Shown here: positions 57,996 through 64,000 of the stretch, one piece after another
Numbering within the stretch: the first letter of the stretch is position 1
Layout of the letters: the number at the start of each line of letters is the position of its first letter
Origin: Symsagittifera roscoffensis
Lineage: Eukaryota > Xenacoelomorpha > Acoela > Convolutidae
Length of the DNA: 64,000 bases
Direction: 5' to 3'
Assembly: GCF_963678635.1 (NCBI RefSeq)
Contig: NC_087065.1
Span: 62,956,754 to 63,020,753, forward strand
The notes under the pieces: generated by a model
What the model saw: only the letters and a program-made list of their open reading frames with translations
Told to the model about the DNA's origin: nothing
The model's database searches: none
Translations under genes and position numbers: made by a program

Positions 57996-59096
57996 ATTGT
58001 AACTTGTGGGGATAAATCTTCCCATGTTCTTGGTCTGAAGTAGGACCATATCGACGACACTTTGGTCGTAAGCCGTGGTGTCAACCGTGAACTTAAAAAT
58101 TCGATAACACAGCAAAAAGTGTTAAGTTTCGTTTCTTCCCTTTTCGACCCCATAGGTCTCGTAGCGCCCTATACCGTTAGAGCGCGATTATTGTTGAAAG
58201 AAATCTGGCGCATTCGTGGGCAACATTGGGATGATGAGCTACCCGTTGATATCAAGACAAAATTCCTTGCCTGGCACTCTGTTTTGCCATCTTTAGGAAA
58301 AATGAGTATAAAGCGCAGCTACTTCTCCGCACCAGTTGTTTGGGTTGAGTTACACATGTTCGGTGACAGCTCAGAAGAAGTTTTTTGTGCTGTAGCTTTT
58401 CTTCGCGCTCGTGTGAAAACTTCACTCGAAACACAAGTTGCCTTGGTCTTTGGAAAAGCAAGAGTCGCGCCCATGAAAGCGCTCTCCATCCCGAAGCTTG
58501 AACTGCAGGCCGCGTTACTCGCTACCCACTTGAAAAAAGATGTTTTCAAAACTCTAACCATTCCTGGGTCAAACACATTCATGTGGACTGACAGCACCAC
58601 TGTGCTCCAGTGGTTAAATTCAGGTAGTAGACAACCCACGTTCGTGGCAAACGGGATTGGAGAGATTCTGGAAAGTACTAGCGTAGACCAGTGGTTTCAC
58701 GTCTTAAGTGGAGACAACCCTGCTGATACGGGAACCAGAGGAATCTCAGCGGAGTCCTTAAAAACAAGCAGCTGGGTGAACGGGCCAAGTCTGCTGAAAA
58801 GTGGCGAGTGGCTTTTCAAGCCAAGCATAAAAGTACTTAAAAAAATTCGCCTGGCTGGTCCCGCTTGTGACTTTAATGAAGGTTTTGAGCAGGCCTCTAA
58901 TTTTTCAAAAGTTGCACAAAAACAAAAACAACCCATTTTATTTGCATGGGAAGAATTCAGCTCGTTTCGTAAACTCCAGCGAGTGGTTGCCTTCATGCTC
59001 AGACTGAGTCCGAAACACCGGCGCTACCGCACTAAAGTCAAGGAAATAACCGATCCGGTTGAGTTAGAAACCGCCAAACAACGACTTTTTTGTTGA
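57996..59096 (+). pseudogene. BEL/Pao pol: RT end, Pao domain and RNase H region
   Basis: Begins in the RT end (HVLGLK, then TAG at 58041 where the family has Trp). It then runs open: DTLVVSRGVNRE, SLFDPIGLVAPYTVRARLL, ELHMFGDSSEEVFCAVAF, IPKLELQAALL, FMWTDSTTVLQWL, DNPADTGTRG. These are the conserved order of the Pao pol RT/RNase H region. The frame stops with TGA at 59096, where a shift leads to integrase. Gag, protease and most of RT are absent. Confidence 0.9.
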
Positions 59097-59530
59097 TTTC
59101 CCAAAAGGAACCTTTTGAAGTGGAATATTTACTCCTGTCTTGCGATAAAACCGTCAAAAAGTCTAGTCGTGTCGCACAATATGCACCGTTTATGGGTCCT
59201 GCATTCCTCATTTGTTCAACTGGGCAAATTCGTCGCCTAGTTGAAAGTGAATATGACACAAAACACCCAATAATCCTCGATGGAAGGCATAATCTGGTGA
59301 AATTGTTCGTAAGTGATATTCATTATTGCTATCAGCACCAGTTCTTAGACTACCTGCGAGCTGTATTTCACTTAGAGTTCGCAATCTTGAACCTTCGCTC
59401 TTCATTAAAGTCCATTGAAGTCCACTGCCTTATATGTAGGAAGCGCAAAGCCAAAATATGTCACACCTATGATGGCAGAGCTTCCAGTTTAAAGGCTTGG
59501 TTATCGCCAGCCTCCCTTCACAAACTGTAG
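59090..59530 (+). pseudogene. BEL/Pao integrase zinc-binding region
   Basis: Overlaps the previous frame by a few bases in another frame, showing an indel. It has LRSSLKSIEVHCLICRKRKAK with the CxxC half of the HHCC zinc finger, preceded by a His-containing segment. A stop at 59528 and a further shift separate it from the catalytic core. Confidence 0.8.
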
Positions 59531-59589
59531 TGTTGATAATTTTTGATTTTTTTACGTCTCAATCAGTAGGAGTTCTGATAAACGATGGT

Positions 59590-60121
59590 GCTTCCTTTTT
59601 ACATGTATGACCACAAGAGCTGTACATATTGAAATTGTCTCGTCCATGGACACGAGTTCGTGTGTAATGGGAATCGAAAAATTCATTGCCCGTCGCGGCA
59701 CTCCATCAGTCATTTGGTCAGATAACGGCACCAATTTTGTGGGAGGCGAGAAAGAATTCTTGAAATGTATTCAGTCGTGGAACGGACAAGCACCCCCAGA
59801 GCTGGCGAAAAAAGGTATTAAGTGAAAATTTAACCCCCGGCAGCCCCGCATCACGGTGGCTCTTGGAAACGTCTCGTTCGGTGTTGTAAAAGGGTATTCT
59901 ACGCAATAATAGGAAGTAGAAAGCTCACTCCCGAAGTCCTTGAAAAAGTTTTCTGTCTCGTAGAACAATCACTGAACGCTCGACTTATAACATCAGTAAG
60001 TGTAAGTCCGGATGGTTTTGAGGTGTTAACTCCTAATCACTTTTTGTTAGGCCGAAATGGGACTAGCTTCCGTTCTCTCTCTTTCCAGAAGCACTTCGAC
60101 CATCGAAAACAATATATCTGA
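59590..60121 (+). pseudogene. BEL/Pao integrase core, catalytic Glu replaced by Lys
   Basis: TTRAVHIEIV, ARRGTPSVIWSDNGTNFVGG (second catalytic Asp), then after a frameshift near 59820 the PHHGGSWKRLVR segment. The family has E before RLVR; here it is K (AAA), which removes the third catalytic residue. TPNHFLLGRNG follows. A TGA occurs at about 60119. Confidence 0.85.
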
Positions 60122-60124
60122 GCG

Positions 60125-60427
60125 CAAAGCTACGCCAACGCAATTTGGAGTCGTTGGCTGCCAGATTATGTGCCAACGCTGAATAAGCGCAGTAAGTTGC
60201 ACTCCGATAAAGACGTTATTTTAAAAACAGGGGATTTAGTGTGGATTGTTGACGAACGCAGCTCAAGGGGACACTACCCTCTGGCTCGTATAAAAACCCT
60301 TAATTACGGAAAAGACAACATAGCCCGATCCGCCATAGTCACCATCCGCTCCGGGGAGCTAACTCGACCGGCCGTAAAACTCGCACCTGTTTTCGCTCCT
60401 TTGTGCGCGGAAGATGTTCGCGCTTAA
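60125..60427 (+). pseudogene. BEL/Pao C-terminal DUF5641 domain
   Basis: IWSRWLPDYVPTLNKRSK, LKTGDLVWIVDE, HYPLARIKTL and a closing RPAVKLAPVF match the domain that ends Pao integrase. No LTR is recognised downstream. Confidence 0.85.
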
Positions 60428-60429
60428 AT

Positions 60430-61540
60430 TAGTCTTAAATTAATGACGTCATTATAGCGCGAAAGTGAAAAAGCTAAAATTAGATTTGCTTAGACAAAAA
60501 GGCCTCGAAACTACTGGTTTAGCCGATTAAGGTCAGTTTGCCATCAAAAATGTTTATAGATTTTTGAGATTGTTGGAAACCGTTTGATAACATGTTAACC
60601 GAAAAATGATTAACTCATTGTTTTCAGATATTACTTGTTCTTCATATTATCTGCTTAAATTGCCGATAATTTACAGATATTGAAGCAGGTTTTTTTTAGA
60701 TCTTACAGGATACGAGAGTGCGGCACATAAGCAAAATTTTTATAAGGTTTTGTGATAGCTCCACTAGTAAAACTTTTTAAAAAAAAATAAGACAAAAATG
60801 TATGCGAGTTTTGATAAAATTTCGGAAAAATAATTTAGGTCAGGATTATTTAAAGCATGTATTTATTCAAATTTTTAATTTCCAACTGAAGGTAATGAAA
60901 CTCTATCACCATGCGCCGATCTAGGATCCAAGGTTTTCTTGAGGGGAAGGGAGGCGGCGGACTTTGTTTAATTTTTGAGGTCGACCAAATTAATTTTTTA
61001 ACTCAGAAAATCTATTTATCGACCTAAAAAAATGTGGTATTCACAATCCGCCTGGCGATACAGTTTAATTATCTTCATTTCGAAATAAACGTTTTGAATA
61101 AATACGTGCTTTAAAAAATTGTGACCTAAATGATTTTTCTGGAACTTTATCAAAGCTCACATAGACTTTTTATAGGGGTTGAAGTTCGTTTTAAGGTACC
61201 AAAGGGCTGAAACTATTCAGGATTTTTAATTACAGCTCCGTATGCGTCTGTTTTTATATCATTCATTTTTTCTTCCATTCGTTATTTTGTAAGCTTATTT
61301 AGCGCAAGACAAAACGCTTCAGAACCAGTTGACTTCAAATGAGAAAAAAAACCATCCAGCTACAAAAACGCAATTTACAACTTTTTCAGTGCTTAAGGAT
61401 CTCAGTTCCACAAAACACCTTTTAGAGGTCAAGTGAACATTTTGTTGCATAACTATTGTGTTCCAAAAGGTGGTCAAAAAGAGATTAAAATACATGTGAA
61501 CTGTTTTTTTTGTTTATTTCTTTAATTTTTCACATTACTT
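60430..61540. other. Intergenic with hAT-like relic
   Basis: Weak similarity to the hAT-like MITE at about 60912-61055 (CGATCTAGGATCC, GGTCGACCAAATTAATTT, CAATCCGCCTGGCG). Otherwise nothing seen. Confidence 0.4.
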
Positions 61541-61552
61541 TAAAATCATAAA

Positions 61553-62089
61553 ATGGAAGCAACAGCCAATCAACTTTGGTATACATACTTCATGTTTCGT
61601 AGAAGTTAAAGCAAAAACTATACTCGATACTGATTGAACAAAAATTAAATCAAGGAACAAAAATGTATAGGAATAGAAAGTTCAGATGACAAAAAAAATG
61701 TTAACTAAGAATTAATAAATAAAGCCACACAATGTGTCCACCAAATTTATCTTTGCTTAGGTTCGATCACACCAGTTAAAATTTTTGTCTTTTTTGGTGA
61801 ACGCTAAAACAAAATTATGAATTATTTGATGTCAGGGCTATTAACGCTTTAAAAAAACATAAAGCAAAAGCCAGTGAGCTCTATCTTCTTGGCCCTGAAG
61901 TAGAAAAAAATTGCTTTAAGATGATAAAACTCTTGACTCCCAGTGAGGTGTTCAAATTTAAGCGGTCCCATGACGTGGTAAGTACAAAAAAATTGGGTTA
62001 AGGATTCCATTATGAAATATCGTTGCGTAAAAGCTCGGTTACAGAGAGAAGAAAGTGGCATATATAAGTTAGAAGTCAACGGATCTTAA
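61553..62089 (+). CDS. Candidate three-exon small gene, 70 residues
   Basis: Model: 61553-61578, 61836-61977, 62045-62089. Exon 1 starts at ATG (MEATANQL) and ends TG|GTATAC, phase 2. Exon 2 begins after TTGATGTCAG, is open for 47 codons (ALKKHKAKASELYLLGPEVE, then MIKLLTPSEVFKF) and ends at a strong donor GTG|GTAAGT. Exon 3 begins after GGTTACAG and ends EESGIYKLEVNGS and TAA. Phases agree at both joins; introns are 257 and 67 bp. The product is lysine-rich, soluble and probably helical. I do not recognise it. Confidence 0.45.
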
Positions 62090-62329
62090 CAATCTCAACT
62101 ACTAGGGCATCTACTATAAAATCTCCACCTCTATTAATAAGTACAGTAAATTAAGCTCTAAGGCATTGTTTTGATAATTTTTTGTTTTTGCTACACTCTG
62201 ATTGGTTGGAAAATTGACTAACTGAACCTAATTAACCATCTCTCTTTTTTTGAAAGCGCGGAGATTGTTAAGAAAATTCAAGACAACTTAGAAAACATCG
62301 AAAGGCCAAAAAGCAAAGCTGAGATATCT

Positions 62330-63290
62330 TGAAAGAGGTGGAAACTGCAATAAATAAGTTGAACAACAGAAGATCATTTGGTAATGATGACATTAATGAC
62401 AAAAAATTCAAATTTTGTATGCCAGTAATTTCAGACATAATTTGCAGTCTTTTTATTCAGTGTAATTGCAAAAAAATTTTCTTGAGAAATTTTTCTTGGA
62501 AAAAGATATTTTCTCGAGAAGCGAAGATTTATTATTTTTCTTAGCTCCTTCAGTATAACATTTCGAGCAAGTAGTTTTGAGAAAGTACGTTCAACTTTAA
62601 TCAGAAAAATCATGTGTGGAGGCTTTGCTCGATTTCACTAAATTGATTTGAGATGGGTGGAATTGAAAAATAATTGGTGAATGTTGCTTTGCTGATATCA
62701 AAAAAGCGTTCGTTACCATCAATCACGATGTACTAAAAACAATTTCTCTATAAGAAATGGTTATAGATGTCATGTTCATAGTATTCCTAAAACTTGCTTT
62801 GAAACAGAAATTGATTTGTTGAAACCGATTTTAACATGTGATGTTGGCGTTATTTGGTGAGTGGTGTCCCTCAGCAATCATTTTAAGAATCACTTTTTAT
62901 ATTTTTTACAATTGACATTCCAAACTTAGTTGATAGATCTAACATAGTGCTATTTGCTGATGACAAAATGAAATGCAACAAAGAACAATTTGCTGTAATA
63001 AAATGAAATAGTCATTAGAAAACGTGTAAAATTGGTTTCGTATAAACGGTATAAGAGTTAAAATTCTAATAGTGAAATTCGGTCGTGACTTATTGAAAGA
63101 TTTTTTTATTTTTGGTACTTCTGTTCAAAGTGCAAATATTTTTGGGGTGTTTGCATTAAACGAAATTAATTTCAACCATATTTTTGATACGTTTTCGAAA
63201 AAATTATCCGAAGTTTTAGGCATTGTGTAAAAAGCAAGATATTTCAACTCCTAATAACAGTTGCATCACTTTTGTAAGTTTTTTGTGAAT
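62330..63290 (+). pseudogene. Degenerate LINE reverse transcriptase, jockey/CR1-like
   Basis: In shifting plus-strand frames: EVETAINKLNNRRSFGNDDI (region 0/1), CFADIKKAFVTINHDVLK (motif A), VSGVPQQSF (motif B), TIDIPNLVDRSNIVLFADD (motif C, FADD), then NFNHIFDTFSKKLSEVLG (thumb). Stops and indels are frequent. Endonuclease and ORF1 are absent. Confidence 0.8.
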
Positions 63291-63489
63291 TCGAAAAACA
63301 GTTACGGTTTTCTAATTTTCGACAAAACAAAGTGCAAACCATGCTAAACAAAGGTTTCCTAAGCCCGGTGTTAGATCATTGTTTGAACATCCAGTGGAGC
63401 AACTAGGTTCGGCTGGCTTATGAGCTAGCCAGATTATTGAAAAGCAACAGCAAAGTTCGGTCCAAGAATTGAAACCTTATCTATTTGAA

Positions 63490-63960
63490 GGTATTTTTCC
63501 GAACTGGCTACAAAGGTTGGGGCATTTACTTCGACCCTTGGTTCCGCGCCTCTGAGAGAGTGATGACACGAAATTAAAAAACCTGAAGAAGCTTCTAACT
63601 GGGAAATTCAAAGCGGTTATTGTCGAATACAGCTTTCTTGAAATTCTATACAACGATGCAACTGCTACTCTGCGGAGAAGTTTTGGCTCAATTTTTATAA
63701 TTGTTGGGTATCATTTGACTGAATTCATGATAATTTTTAAAGTGTGACCCATTTAAGCAAAACTGTCAAAAAAACTTCTACCAAAAATTGAAAAAAGCTC
63801 GTTCACGCCGTTTCGTTAGGCAAAATTAGGAGCAACCCAGCATTTTAGAAGTCAATGATTGGTTGAAGAAGAAAGCGGAGAATCGCAAAATTTTGCGCAC
63901 TATTGGTTTTAAAGCTAAGACGAGAGAAACTGTTAAACCGAAAACCACAAAAAGCTTGCA
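63490..63960 (+). pseudogene. Probable BEL/Pao gag fragment
   Basis: A 61-codon frame (63564-63746) reads KLKNLKKLLTGKFKAVI, then YNDATATLRRSFGS, the pattern of the DUF1759 gag domain (K..YL...L.G.A...I ... Y..A...L...FG). A second fragment near 63853-63960 has NDWLKKKAENRKILR. Frames are broken. It lies after the other Pao copy, so it is a separate insertion or rearranged piece. Confidence 0.45.
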
Positions 63961-64000
63961 TTAATCTCATTGGGCAATAACCCTTCAAAGATAAGCCTAA

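Noticed and set aside
58252-58996. Minus-strand frames of 69-106 codons
   Set aside because: Antisense of BEL/Pao pol.
1-64000. tRNA genes
   Set aside because: No sequence with paired cloverleaf arms and internal A/B boxes was found by eye; a tRNA search program would be decisive.

Overview
The window looks like AT-rich nuclear DNA from an invertebrate animal. The evidence is short coding exons with GT-AG introns, a spliced arylalkylamine-type N-acetyltransferase gene, and remnants of animal retroelement clades: Ty3/gypsy, BEL/Pao, R2 in its 28S rDNA target, and a jockey/CR1-like LINE. hAT-like MITEs and foldback elements are also present. There are no operons, bacterial ribosome-binding sites or CRISPR arrays. 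The phylum cannot be fixed from the sequence. Most of the 64 kb is repeat-derived and only a few per cent is plausibly host coding sequence.

Layout. 1-6 kb: old dispersed repeats, one degenerate coding remnant (1.1-1.6 kb), a complete hAT-like MITE (4.55-4.97 kb) and a small second MITE. 6-14.8 kb and 22.5-26.5 kb: two paralogous segments made of flank block A, a three-exon gene for a predicted secreted 8-cysteine peptide, and flank block B with a 71-nt miRNA-like hairpin. Four gene copies are present (7.7, 10.3, 12.5, 24.2 kb); only the first is intact. 14.8-22.5 kb: a minus-strand Ty3/gypsy remnant, scrambled and head-to-tail duplicated in 3487-bp units, with one 208-bp LTR. 26.2-32.1 kb: a tandem repeat array including a 1485-bp duplication. 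32-42 kb: mostly unrecognised AT-rich DNA with one likely minus-strand terminal exon, a CCCGGG-ended repeat and MITEs.

42.15-46.06 kb: a 3.9-kb element with near-perfect CCCGGG-type inverted ends and subterminal short tandem repeats. It encloses a fragment of 28S rDNA that itself carries a degenerate R2 retrotransposon at the canonical R2 site. 46.9-49.5 kb: the two-exon acetyltransferase gene, whose intron holds a second CCCGGG element and a hAT-like MITE. 53.6-55.7 kb and 57.8 kb: several small spliced or single-exon gene candidates. 58-60.4 kb: a BEL/Pao pol remnant. 61.55-62.09 kb: a candidate three-exon small gene. 62.3-63.96 kb: a LINE reverse transcriptase remnant and a Pao-like gag fragment.

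The host genes show no shared pathway. Splice models come from splice-site logic and reading-frame phase by eye, with no transcript evidence.
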